Source of the DNA: Synergistetes bacterium HGW-Synergistetes-1
GTDB taxonomy: Bacteria; Synergistota; Synergistia; Synergistales; Synergistaceae
Length of the DNA stretch: 64,000 nt
Direction of reading: 5' to 3'
Assembly: GCA_002839185.1 (NCBI GenBank)
Contig: PGXO01000003.1
Coordinates: forward strand, 62,001 to 126,000
Shown here: positions 1-8,252 of the stretch, piece after piece
Layout of the letters: the number at the start of each line of letters is the position of its first letter
How positions within the stretch are numbered: position 1 is the first letter of the stretch
The notes under the pieces: model-generated
The model's database searches: none
Told to the model about the DNA's origin: nothing
Seen by the model: the letters and a program-made list of their open reading frames with translations, nothing else
Translations under genes and position numbers: made by a program

Positions 1-194
1 CGGTCACCGGACCAACAACAAGATTCACTGAAAATATCATTGCAGGACTTAAAGAAAGGATACCTCAATATTGCATGGAGATATCCAAGACTTTTGGCTG
101 GACAGAAAACCTCACAGAACCGGGCATAATGTTTAAAAGCCCCTCTTTTGACCACATAGTTTCAGAACTGGATGGCATCGACGCTTTAAAATAA
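1..194 (+). CDS. C-terminal end of an unidentified protein (5' end outside window)
   Basis: An open frame enters at the window edge and ends at a TAA at 192-194, giving 63 residues that finish ...DGIDALK. I do not recognise the family. The piece has ordinary composition, with no obvious membrane segment or signature motif. A perfect 13-bp hairpin followed by a T run starts 44 bases after the stop, which supports this being the true 3' end of a transcribed plus-strand gene. What it encodes cannot be decided from the visible part. Confidence 0.6.
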   Translation, partial: VTGPTTRFTENIIAGLKERIPQYCMEISKTFGWTENLTEPGIMFKSPSFDHIVSELDGIDALK

Positions 195-237
195 ATCAAC
201 AGTCAGATTTTATCCAGCTTATCAGAGGTTAATAGAA

Positions 238-276
238 CCGGGCTTTCGTCATTTGACGAAAGCCCGGATTTTTTTG
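238..276 (+). terminator. Rho-independent terminator
   Basis: A perfect 13-bp stem (238-250 with 255-267) with a 4-base loop is followed directly by a run of seven T. It lies downstream of the partial plus-strand gene ending at 194. Confidence 0.9.
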
Positions 277-668
277 ATAGCGAGTAAAAATTATTCTTCT
301 GTCCCGTTATTACCGCTGGGGCTACATGCCCGCTTCGAGGCATACAAACTATCTGTTTCCTTATTCCTCAATTCCTCGCCATGTTATGTCCCAGGTGCTT
401 ATTGCTTCAAACTCTGAACGTTTAAAAGAAATTGAGTCATTTATTATTAGTTTTCTTGTCGCACCCTCAAGAGGGTACATTGTAAACTTATTTAGTTCTA
501 TGGGAATTGTAGCGATTAAGTATCCCTCTTTATCCAGCAAATCAATATTAATATTTGCATTATTGGAGTATTGCGAAGATTTTTTATAAGTACTTTCTGG
601 TAGACTTAAGTAAGCTATGTAATATAAACGTCCATTTCCCCACTTGATTGTTTAATGCATAATAAAAG
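277..668. other. Gene-free stretch before the IS21 remnant
   Basis: I see no supportable gene here. An 87-codon open frame at 326-589 has no convincing ribosome binding site and no recognisable composition, so I do not call it. The stretch is moderately AT-rich and looks like inter-element debris between the terminator at 276 and the left end of the IS21 remnant near 669. Confidence 0.5.
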
Positions 669-1845
669 TGTAACGAAACGCAATCAAAAAGTGCAACAGT
701 AGGCATAGACAAAAAAGTCCATTGCGATCCTCCCTTCAAACACATATCCTCTGGTTATCTGACGACCTGAGGAGGAAAGAAAGGATGCTCACAATGGACG
801 ATATTAAGTATATCAGGAGAATGTACGAAAAAGAAGGATGCAGTATTCGTGAAATCATGAAGAGAACCGGCTATCACTACGAAACTGTCTCCAAATATCT
901 GGACATGGAAGATTTCAACCTGCCTATATACAGAACGGACAAAAAACCTTCCAGGCTTGATCCACTTAAGCCAGTAATAGGCCAATGGCTCGAGGATGAC
1001 ATGAAAGTTCCGCGCAAACAAAGGCATACGGCAAAACGCGTATATGACCGACTGGTTGCGGAATATCCCGAAGAAATTGGAGTAAGACTTAGAACAGTAC
1101 AATATTATGTAAACGAAAAGAAGAAAGAGCTTTACTCAAACAGATCCGAGGGTTATCTGCCGCTCGAACATCCGGCAGGAGAAGCACAGGCTGATTTCTG
1201 CGAATTTGCATACTATGATGAATGCGACCGGCAGAGGACAGGACACAAACTTACATTGTCATTTCCGCAGAGCAACGCGGCGTACTGCCAGATATTCAAA
1301 GGAGAAAACCAAGAATGCCTGCTGCAGGGAATAAAGAACATAATAGAGTATATGAACCAGGTTCCTTACAGGATCTTATTCGACAATCTTTCAGCAGCAA
1401 TAGTATCATTGAGGAAAGGTCACGACCGAAAGCAGACAGAGGGATTCAAACGTTTTATGGAACATTACGGTATGGACTCTGCATTTTGTAATCCTTCATC
1501 CGGGAATGAAAAAGGAAATGTTGAGAACAAAGTAGGCTATGAAAGAAGGAACATGTTTGTTCCTGTACCGCATATAACAGACTTCGCGGAATTCAACAGG
1601 CAGCTTTTCAGTGCTTCAGAAAAGGACATGTACAGGAAACACTACATTAAGGAAATACCCATAAAAGAGCTTTTTGCCAGTGACAGAAAAGCTATGCTGC
1701 GTCTTAATCCCATTCCTTACAACGTTTTGAGATTTGAGACAGTGAAAACTGATAAATACGGCAAAGTCATGTTTGAAACAAACAGATACTCATCGTTTCC
1801 GATCGACACTTATCAATACCCCCCATACAATACTCCGAAATATCA
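669..1845 (+). mobile_element. IS21-family insertion sequence remnant, right part missing
   Basis: The left end is suggested by a TGTAAC start near 669 and by the near-repeat aagtgTaac / aagtgCaac (666-696), like the repeated end-binding sites of IS21 elements. It carries istA. No istB helper-ATPase gene and no right end follow; instead the sequence passes around 1806-1845 into an unrelated ATP-grasp coding region. The element is therefore not autonomous. The exact left boundary and the right junction are inferred. Confidence 0.6.
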
Positions 1846-1882
1846 ATGGGGTATTCTACGACAACAATTACAATTGGCTTGA
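785..1882 (+). pseudogene. istA: IS21-family transposase IstA, C-terminally truncated
   Basis: DDE transposase of an IS21 element, which would cut and join the element ends together with the helper ATPase IstB. The start at 785 is chosen because AGGAGG lies upstream; the open frame itself extends back to 722. An N-terminal helix-turn-helix covers about residues 17-40. The catalytic triad is visible as D138 in a GEAQADF context, D200 in LFDNLS and E247 in KGNVENKV. After the family's NRYS motif near residue 333 the protein runs into about 25 residues of unrelated sequence and stops at residue 365. The normal C-terminal domain is missing, and so is istB, so activity is very unlikely. Confidence 0.85.
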
Positions 1883-2573
1883 TTTACGCGAGTCCCAAAT
1901 GGTATTGGAAAGAGAACATAATGTAATAGCAAAACCGACCATAGATTCAGGACTTGGAAAAGATGTTAAGCTCTACAGTTCAAGAGATGAAATATTGTCT
2001 ATTTTAGATGATTATTCATCAAATTATATTGTCCAAAGAGTAGTTGAACAGCATGATATCCTAAAAGAACTTAATTCCAGCTCAGTAAATACATTTAGAA
2101 TCATGAGCTGGTTCAACGATGGAGAAGTATATATACTGACAGCAATACTACGGGTTGGGGCACCTGGCAGTTTGATAGATAATGCTTTTGCAGGAGGGTT
2201 TGCTTTTTGCGTAAAAGAAGACGGAACGATCACTGGTCAGGGGCGCAACGTGGCGGGAAGGATTGTCGAAGGTACTGAGAATATGATTAGCGATAGTAAC
2301 GCTCTTGTTAATTATTATGAGAAAATAATCGCGTCTATTAAAGAAATGCATCCTCAGCTTCCTCATTTTGGGATAATTGCTTGGGACATTACAATTGATA
2401 AAGAGGGATTGCCCGTACTTATTGAGTATAATTTACAAAACCCTGGTCTTCATGTCATACAAGCACTTTGCTATGTTTTTGAGAGACCTGTGTGCGAAAA
2501 GCTTTTTCTTGAAACAAAAAGAAGGAGTGACAAGCTAAAATATATTTTACAAGGATGTAATCAAATTGTCTGA
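1773..2573 (+). pseudogene. Headless ATP-grasp (sugar-transfer-associated type) gene fused to the IS21 remnant
   Basis: From about 1845 (residues NGVFYDNN) to 2573 the frame reads as the C-terminal two thirds of an ATP-grasp protein of the sugar-transfer-associated type (Pfam ATPgrasp_ST-like). Visible landmarks are a lysine strand (VIAKPTIDSGLGKDVKLY), an acidic RVVEQHD segment, the FRIM...YILTAILRVG core and the Mg-ligand region IEYNLQNPG near the C-terminus. The first 24 residues of the open frame are read from transposase DNA in another frame, so the original N-terminus has been lost. Related proteins act in envelope polysaccharide or peptide ligation clusters. There is no ribosome binding site or native start, so I treat it as a pseudogene. 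Confidence 0.65.
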
Positions 2574-2590
2574 TTTTCAGAATTTTCTCC

Positions 2591-2755
2591 ATGTGCATGG
2601 CCCCGGTATTTAAGCCTGTAAAAAAAGCGTACAGAGATAATGTGATTTTTAATAATGATTTTGTAAAAATATGCGATCCTTCAATGCCTAAGCTTACCGA
2701 TGTGATCAGAAAAAAGAACTTGACGCCTTCTACGGCAGATATGGTTTCTGAATGA
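2591..2755 (+). pseudogene. Short gene remnant, 54 codons
   Basis: An open frame running MCMAPVFKPVKKAYRD... to ...STADMVSE has protein-like composition, but it is short and lacks a good ribosome binding site. It begins 17 bases after the ATP-grasp remnant and overlaps the next small frame by the sequence ATGA. It is probably a leftover of the same decayed polysaccharide-type cluster. I do not recognise the family. Confidence 0.3.
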
Positions 2756-2883
2756 AATCCTATTACAGTCATTATCGCTTTTTGTCAGCAGCAAAAGGTG
2801 TATTTTCAACTGAATTCATGCCGGAATCATTTTTAAATAAAGAACTTAAACTTCGCAGTAAAGCAGATATGACAGCACCTTGA
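2752..2883 (+). pseudogene. Short gene remnant, 43 codons, start overlapping the previous frame
   Basis: The ATG at 2752 overlaps the TGA of the previous small frame (ATGA), a translational-coupling arrangement that is unlikely by chance. The frame begins MKSYYSHYRFLSAAKG and stops at 2883. Composition is protein-like but no family is recognisable. It looks like the intact start of a longer gene cut off by a later rearrangement. Confidence 0.3.
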
Positions 2884-3064
2884 CAATGTATTTGCATCTT
2901 CTTGTTTTAGCTTACAACAAACACTTTGATGATTATGGAGTCATAGAACTACAGGAGGGTGTACAATTTGACACGTCATGTTCATGTAGGTCTGTCCCCA
3001 CTGTCTGTTAAAGAATATTCCAACCATATTTTTCCAAGGTTAGCTATTCTGTCAATTATCCACA

Positions 3065-3142
3065 TTTTGTCAAATGTGTAGGTCAGACCCCAATGGTGTT
3101 TTCTTTTGTCAAATGTGTAGGTCTGCCCCCAATGGTGTTTTC
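3065..3142. repeat. Two tandem 39-bp direct repeats
   Basis: Unit 1 (3065-3103) and unit 2 (3104-3142) share TTTTGTCAAATGTGTAGGTC, differ at only a few bases around GACCCC/GCCCCC, and both end CAATGGTGTTTTC. A third partial match to the GGTCTGTCCCC core lies at 2989-2999. Such GGTCTGNCCCC cores are often found at the edges of IS-like elements; no transposase is present here. Confidence 0.75.
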
Positions 3143-3147
3143 TTTAC

Positions 3148-3354
3148 CTACCTTAACTGATCTGTTCCGTTTGCTTCAATCCATGCAATATAATCTTGAA
3201 GGTTTGCTGATTTAAATCCTTATTTATTAGGACCATGCCTCTGTATTCCAGTAGGTTTAACTCTGAAAGTTACACTTACGCGGCCGCGTTGTTTTTCAAT
3301 GATAATGGGTTCATAATACAAAGGTTTCATAATTTCACTTAATCTCTTTGCCAT
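3148..3354 (-). pseudogene. Small minus-strand gene with an in-frame stop
   Basis: Reading from the ATG at 3354 gives a basic 44-residue protein beginning MAKRLSEIMKPLYYEP and stopping at TAA 3222-3220. The same frame continues for 23 more sensible codons (GFKSANLQDYIAWIEANG...) to TAG at 3148. A single nonsense codon in otherwise continuous protein-like sequence suggests recent decay. It ends next to the 39-bp tandem repeats, so it may have been a passenger of that element. Family unknown. Confidence 0.4.
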
Positions 3355-3654
3355 TATGATGCCTGCTATTTATATAAATATAGCCCTGACATAACAGAGA
3401 CTAACACACACATTATTGTCAGATACCGAACGATGTTGTAAATAAAAAGACACAAATCCCGCATACTATGTTGGCTAGTATAAAAAAATCATAAGACCAA
3501 TGTAAATCTTTTCCCATTTCATCCAAGTTAGGTCCTAAAACATTATGCAGGACGCATTTTTAATTTATTGATATCTCTGGATTGCTAATACTAATAGAAA
3601 CAACAACATTGTAATAAATGAAGTAGTAAAATTTAAGTTCTCAATGAAATTCCA
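3355..3654. other. AT-rich gene-free stretch
   Basis: I find no supportable coding or RNA feature between the small decayed gene and the DUF4435 gene. This stretch would hold the 3' end of the minus-strand defence transcript, but I see no strong terminator hairpin with a T run. Confidence 0.5.
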
Positions 3655-4611
3655 CTAAGTAGATTTTTCTTGTATATAGGACAAGTATGTTGCGTTAACA
3701 AAACTATTTAACGACTGAGGAGTCCTTGAACGTGGAGCCAAGTCTATTATCGCATTTTTAGGACATAAATCCCTACCTCTAGTAAGCTTTTTTTGTGTCC
3801 TAGGTATGATATTATTATAATTATCACAAAGTGATTTTATAAAATTAATAAAATACCACATAATAAATTTACCTCTTGTATGTTTATATGTTGTATTTTT
3901 CTTTGAAAAATCTTTATATATTTTTTTAAAGTTTAATTCATCATAATCATAAGGCCATTTTTCCTTTACATAATTTACAATAATTTTCCTTGAGGCCGTT
4001 TTAACTTCACATTTATTAATATTAACAAGATCCTTAAGATTTATTTTATCAAAAATTACATCTTTTTTATTTTTTTTAAAATATATATAAAAACTAGAGA
4101 TAATATTTATTAATAAAGAGAGATCTTTGAGTCCCTTACTAAAAAGATTGCTAATTACATCAAATTCATCATCTGTAAAACTTAAACCAAATAATTCAAG
4201 TAGTGCTCTTTTTAAGGTGTGTATAGTAACAATATCATTTTCAATAGAATAATTATCAGTGATATATAAGTTTATATAATCATCATCAATACAAGTCCCA
4301 CAAAAATCATTTAAATCTTTGTCAATAAAAAAAGCTGTCTGCTTACAGGAATAATTATTCCAATCAATTAATTTTAATAATCTTAAAACACGGTCTTTAT
4401 TACCATTAGGAAAACCTGATTCAATTAAAATTAATTCCCAATCATCATTATTTATAGTATGAAGTATATGATGGTTATAATAAGCATAATCATCTTTACC
4501 TTCAATAAATCCGAATAAACGTTTTTTAGTATTTAACTGCGCACGAAGAAATTCACTATATGGAACGATAACCTCTTCTAGGGCTGACCGGTGAATTTCA
4601 ATCATAGACAT
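3655..4611 (-). CDS. DUF4435 / TOPRIM-like defence effector (AriB-like)
   Basis: A 318-residue protein with the hallmarks of DUF4435, a TOPRIM-fold nuclease family. It has an EG-x-x-D motif (E37, FIEGKDDYAYY), a DxD motif (D97 and D99 in FFIDKD) and the family's conserved NYSIEND at 120-126. In the PARIS anti-phage system the DUF4435 protein AriB is the toxic effector, held by the ATPase AriA and released on detection of a phage trigger; studied AriB proteins cleave host tRNA. Here it starts 3 bases after the AAA/ABC ATPase gene, with GGAGG 11 bases upstream, in the same order as ariA-ariB. The region is visibly AT-rich compared with the housekeeping genes. Family membership is clear; the PARIS assignment is inference from the pairing. 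Confidence 0.75.
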   Translation of the reverse strand: MSMIEIHRSALEEVIVPYSEFLRAQLNTKKRLFGFIEGKDDYAYYNHHILHTINNDDWELILIESGFPNGNKDRVLRLLKLIDWNNYSCKQTAFFIDKDLNDFCGTCIDDDYINLYITDNYSIENDIVTIHTLKRALLELFGLSFTDDEFDVISNLFSKGLKDLSLLINIISSFYIYFKKNKKDVIFDKINLKDLVNINKCEVKTASRKIIVNYVKEKWPYDYDELNFKKIYKDFSKKNTTYKHTRGKFIMWYFINFIKSLCDNYNNIIPRTQKKLTRGRDLCPKNAIIDLAPRSRTPQSLNSFVNATYLSYIQEKST

Positions 4612-4614
4612 ATT

Positions 4615-6006
4615 TTACTTAGCCTCCTCAATATACTCACCTAAACTATGAGTGTATTGTAGAAGTTCATTGTCATATATAAAGGGGGAATGTGTAGCTG
4701 CGATTAATCCAACACATAATGAGCTATTTTTTATGTCATTTAAAAATCGTTTTTGCCAAGGAACAGAAAGAGAAAGTTCGGGTTCATCAATAATAACAAA
4801 ACTTTTTTTGTTTTCAGTTAAGAATAAATGGCTAAATAAAGATACTATTTGTTTTTCTCCCGAAGATAAATCACTCATATCTATTGAATCATTATTATAG
4901 TTATTTTCTTTTAAAATTTGAACTTTGAAGGTTGACATGTCATAAGTAATTTTTTTATCTGAAGAAGATAAATACTTATTACATATATTGCAAAAATTAT
5001 TGATATTCTTTTCTTTTTTTTCTAAATCACTTTGCAATGATAATAAGTTTTTAAAATAATATAACAAAATTTGATTATGTGTATCATCTTGGACATTGTC
5101 GGTGGTACCTATGGCTTGTATTAATTCTTCAACTTGTTTTTTAGAAAGCATTTCTTTATTATTTCTTGAAAGGCATAATTTAAACTTTTCTATGTCATTT
5201 TTTGAAATAGTTACATTAGCAGCATTACTAGAAATATATTTTTTATCAATAACATCTCCTAAATTCATATAAGCTAGGTTTTTAAAGCTGCTCTCTGAAA
5301 ATCTACTTAATTCAGAACATATTTTATCAATTTTATCTTTTACATCTTGCATTCCAAATTCAACTAATTCAATATAACTATTCATTTCATTATCATCATA
5401 TTCTCCATATAAATATTTTTTATCATTTATTTCCTTATTTAATGCATATTTTCCCCTTACTACATGCGGTAGATCTTCTTCTATTCTACGATAAGTAGGC
5501 AGATAAATTACTCTAGCTTTTAATGCAGCTGAAATCTGCAATGCTATTTTTCGTCCATTTTCAAATAAATCAACTGAATCTGTTTCTGAAATATAGTGAA
5601 ATTTCTGAAACACTCTTTCTGCAGGGTACCCTGTTTTTTCGCATGAATCAATAATGTCTTGCTTTGTGATAAATAAGTTATTTTTTCTTAATTCTAAATT
5701 ACGCCTTACTGGGGCAGGCATAAATCTAAATATGTCTGAATCAATTTTATATTTTGGGTGAAGGTCGTCGTATGTTAATTCGTGAATCTTATTGTTAATA
5801 GTAACAATAATTTTTTTAAATTTATGAACAGGCAACTGAAAATAGCCACCAGATAAAACAGCAAATAAATATTTCAATATAGTTGTCTTGCCTAATCCAT
5901 TCTCTCCAACAAAAATAATAATATTATCTTTTATATCAATGTCTATATTTCTAAATCCATATAATCCAATAATTTGAAATCTGTTTAACTCATTTATTTT
6001 AGCCAT
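4615..6006 (-). CDS. ABC/AAA15-type ATPase, AriA-like sensor of a PARIS-type system
   Basis: A 463-residue SMC/RecF-type ATPase. Walker A is GENGLGKTT at 34-42, the ABC signature LSSGEKQ at 380-386, Walker B FVIIDEPELSL at 403-413 and the switch region ATHSPF at 437-442. The part between contains a long charged helical stretch. The frame extends to 6087, but I place the start at 6006 (MAKINELNRF) because GGGGG lies 10 bases upstream and the family fold begins there. Its immediate partner is the DUF4435 gene 3 bases downstream, the defining arrangement of PARIS. OLD-type and other ATPase-TOPRIM pairs are the alternative, but there the TOPRIM is usually fused. Confidence 0.75.
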   Translation of the reverse strand: MAKINELNRFQIIGLYGFRNIDIDIKDNIIIFVGENGLGKTTILKYLFAVLSGGYFQLPVHKFKKIIVTINNKIHELTYDDLHPKYKIDSDIFRFMPAPVRRNLELRKNNLFITKQDIIDSCEKTGYPAERVFQKFHYISETDSVDLFENGRKIALQISAALKARVIYLPTYRRIEEDLPHVVRGKYALNKEINDKKYLYGEYDDNEMNSYIELVEFGMQDVKDKIDKICSELSRFSESSFKNLAYMNLGDVIDKKYISSNAANVTISKNDIEKFKLCLSRNNKEMLSKKQVEELIQAIGTTDNVQDDTHNQILLYYFKNLLSLQSDLEKKEKNINNFCNICNKYLSSSDKKITYDMSTFKVQILKENNYNNDSIDMSDLSSGEKQIVSLFSHLFLTENKKSFVIIDEPELSLSVPWQKRFLNDIKNSSLCVGLIAATHSPFIYDNELLQYTHSLGEYIEEAK

Positions 6007-6122
6007 AACAATCATTCCCCCTAATATATATTTAATATATAATTTTAATATAAAAACATAGATAATTTGATTTGTCATAAACGACAATTAAGCGAAACAG
6101 CAATATGTTTTTTTCTTTATTT

Positions 6123-7187
6123 CTATCCACGATCAGCAAGGTACTTATTTGCCACTTGGATTATCTGATCTGCATATTTATATATATCGCTTGGCGATTC
6201 AAGCGGCTGTTTTGCTTCCTTTTTGTTCGCATCAAATAGACCAATTGTTGCCGTTGTCTTCCCGAAATAGAATCTGCATATCGGCAGTCGGTTATTGTCA
6301 TCAAAAAGGATGCCGCAGTAGCTTTGGGTGTCACGCAGTGAGATGCGCTCCAGCGGAATTACTTTACAGAGTATTGCACGGACTATGTTATAAGCATCAA
6401 GCTCTTCCTGGGTTGTGATAATTTTCTCTTCAGCTGACTCTACCGGCTCAGTTTCAGCAGGAACAGACGCTTTTTCTTCCTGTAGAGCGGAAGCCAGGCG
6501 GTCACTGACTCTTTCGCTGATAAACTGGGAAAGAGCTTTCTTCGTGATAACTTTAAACTTTTCTGTCATAGCAGCCGTCATACGTCCGTCATAAACCTTT
6601 CGTGTTAGCAGTCTCACAAAATCCTCGTCAGGCTCGTTAAGTGCGTCAAAAAGATATTTCTTCATTTCGTTTGTGTATTTAAGTTCTTCTGCTGCCGGAA
6701 TGATCGTGTCGATGCTAAAAGAGCCCTTGCAATACTTTTTTAATTCTCGAAGAGTGGCTTCGTTGATTTCATTTATATTAAATTTAAAGAATGGTTTTTT
6801 ATCAAGGATCTTGGGTTCATCGATATCTGAGTAAAATTCGTAGTCTAGCCCGTTCGTCAGGACCCCAATTCTTGCAGGCACCACCATGAAATATCGGGCC
6901 AATTGCCCGAGATTGTCAGGTATTAATTTGGCTGATGACCACTTACATTCGATCAGCATAATCGGTTTGTTGTCCGACATTATTGCAAAGTCAATTTTTT
7001 CACCCTTGCGGTCGACTATGTCAGCAGTAAACTCAGGGGTTACTTCTGCGGGATTAAAGATATCGTAACCAAGGGCTTGAATAAAAGGAAGAATCAATGA
7101 AGTCTTAGTTGCTTCCTCAGTTTGGATACTGTTTCCAGATGCCTTAAACCTTTGGGCAATGACCTTAATAGAATCGACAAGTTCCAT
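6123..7187 (-). CDS. Restriction-endonuclease-like protein (type I R-subunit N-terminal domain, COG4748-like)
   Basis: A 354-residue protein with a PD-(D/E)XK nuclease core near the N-terminus: KIDFAI with D66, then LIECKW with E80 and K82, and Q95 after it. This is the arrangement of the HsdR N-terminal domain and of COG4748 proteins. A linker around residues 245-265 is rich in Glu and Ala, and a C-terminal domain of unknown role follows. The start at 7187 is preferred because GGGAGG lies 9 bases upstream. No helicase domain and no methylase gene are nearby, so it is not a complete type I system. It sits just upstream of the ATPase-DUF4435 pair and may be part of the same defence block or an independent passenger. 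Confidence 0.6.
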   Translation of the reverse strand: MELVDSIKVIAQRFKASGNSIQTEEATKTSLILPFIQALGYDIFNPAEVTPEFTADIVDRKGEKIDFAIMSDNKPIMLIECKWSSAKLIPDNLGQLARYFMVVPARIGVLTNGLDYEFYSDIDEPKILDKKPFFKFNINEINEATLRELKKYCKGSFSIDTIIPAAEELKYTNEMKKYLFDALNEPDEDFVRLLTRKVYDGRMTAAMTEKFKVITKKALSQFISERVSDRLASALQEEKASVPAETEPVESAEEKIITTQEELDAYNIVRAILCKVIPLERISLRDTQSYCGILFDDNNRLPICRFYFGKTTATIGLFDANKKEAKQPLESPSDIYKYADQIIQVANKYLADRG

Positions 7188-7756
7188 ATAAAACATCCTC
7201 CCTAAGACATAATAGATTTAAGATAACCCTGATTAGCGTGAGCAAATGGTTTTGTCTCATTTGTCTGTTTGTTTATATGCGATATGAGCTAGCCAAGATC
7301 TGCCCTGTTTCGGGAAAAAGTGGGGTAGATAAATTTAGTTTTAAGGGACTTTTGTCAGATCAACGGCCTATCTATTAAACTCCTGCATTCAGCAGGTAAT
7401 TGTCACAAATGGCACCTTGTTTTCGGAAGCAATATCAGTATCCTGAATCAGTTATTAGCAGCGAAGTTCTTGTTTTTTCTCTGGGTGCAAAAGCAATTCG
7501 GTAACACAATGAATCAATTCTACCAAATAACTTAATTAATGCAATCTTTTATAAATATTTGTAAGGGCATCTGTCTGTTTAGTACCACTTAGCGGAAGAA
7601 AAATGACAAACGACTTTGGATATGATCAAGAAATATAAAGAAATTTCGGCGTTTAAAAGTAAACGTCAAATATACCGGATTACTGGACGTTATCCAGGTC
7701 CGGGATATTTACGCTTACTGTTACTCGAAGAAAGACATTTAGCATCCGGACAAAGG
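7188..7756. other. Gene-free spacer between the defence block and the tRNA operon
   Basis: No gene, integrase or tRNA-end duplication is apparent. Short open frames (for example one crossing into the tRNA-Gly gene) have no coding signal. This spacer should carry the promoter of the minus-strand defence genes, but I could not identify a convincing one. Confidence 0.5.
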
Positions 7757-7786
7757 CAAAAAAAAGATCCCCTTATTAGGGAATCT
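7757..7786 (-). terminator. Terminator of the tRNA operon
   Basis: On the minus strand, a stem of about 8 bp (7786-7779 with 7772-7765, one mismatch) is followed by a run of eight T. It begins ten bases after the tRNA-Gly CCA end. Confidence 0.75.
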
Positions 7787-7795
7787 GAGATTTTC

Positions 7796-7870
7796 TGGAG
7801 CGGAAGACGGGATTCGGACCCGCGACCCCAACCTTGGCAAGGTTGTGCTCTACCACTGAGCTACTTCCGC
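7796..7870 (-). tRNA. tRNA-Gly (GCC anticodon)
   Basis: A cloverleaf can be drawn with acceptor GCGGAAG/CTTCCGC, a TTCGAAT-like T loop (GTCCGAATC) and anticodon loop CTTGCCA. The CCA end is encoded (7796-7798). It is the last of four tRNA genes in this minus-strand operon. Confidence 0.95.
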
Positions 7871-7890
7871 AATATAGTTTTATAAGTTAC

Positions 7891-7966
<76 letters not shown>

Positions 7967-7986
7967 ATCTCAGTGGCGTTAAAAAG

Positions 7987-8063
<77 letters not shown>

Positions 8064-8079
8064 ACTTTTTACAGTTGTA

Positions 8080-8154
8080 TGGTGGGCGGAATAGGTTTCG
8101 AACCTACGACCCCCTGCGTGTAAGGCAGGTGCTCTCCCGCTGAGCTATCCGCCC
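8080..8154 (-). tRNA. tRNA-Val (TAC anticodon)
   Basis: Acceptor GGGCGGA/TCCGCCC, discriminator A, CCA encoded, anticodon loop CTTACAC. First gene of the tRNA operon, about 40 bases downstream of a consensus promoter. Confidence 0.95.
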
Positions 8155-8193
8155 GCTTCGCAAAGTCGTACCGCATCTGCAACAACGTTAGCT

Positions 8194-8221
8194 ATTATAC
8201 TGATTTTGCCAGACATGTCAA
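8194..8221 (-). promoter_or_regulatory. Consensus sigma-70-type promoter of the tRNA operon
   Basis: On the minus strand TTGACA (8221-8216) and TATAAT (8199-8194) are separated by 16 bases. Both hexamers match the consensus fully, as expected for stable-RNA genes. Confidence 0.85.
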
Positions 8222-8252
8222 CAGTTTTTGAAATCTATTTTTCTGACCTTCC

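Noticed and set aside
326-589. 87-codon plus-strand open frame
   Set aside because: No ribosome binding site, no recognisable domain, and it lies in inter-element debris.
755-1102. 115-codon minus-strand open frame opposite istA
   Set aside because: Antisense shadow of the transposase gene with no independent start signal or family match.
7188-7870. Integrative element attachment site at tRNA-Gly
   Set aside because: I looked for a second copy of the tRNA 3' end and for an integrase gene in the 7.8 kb to its left and saw neither.
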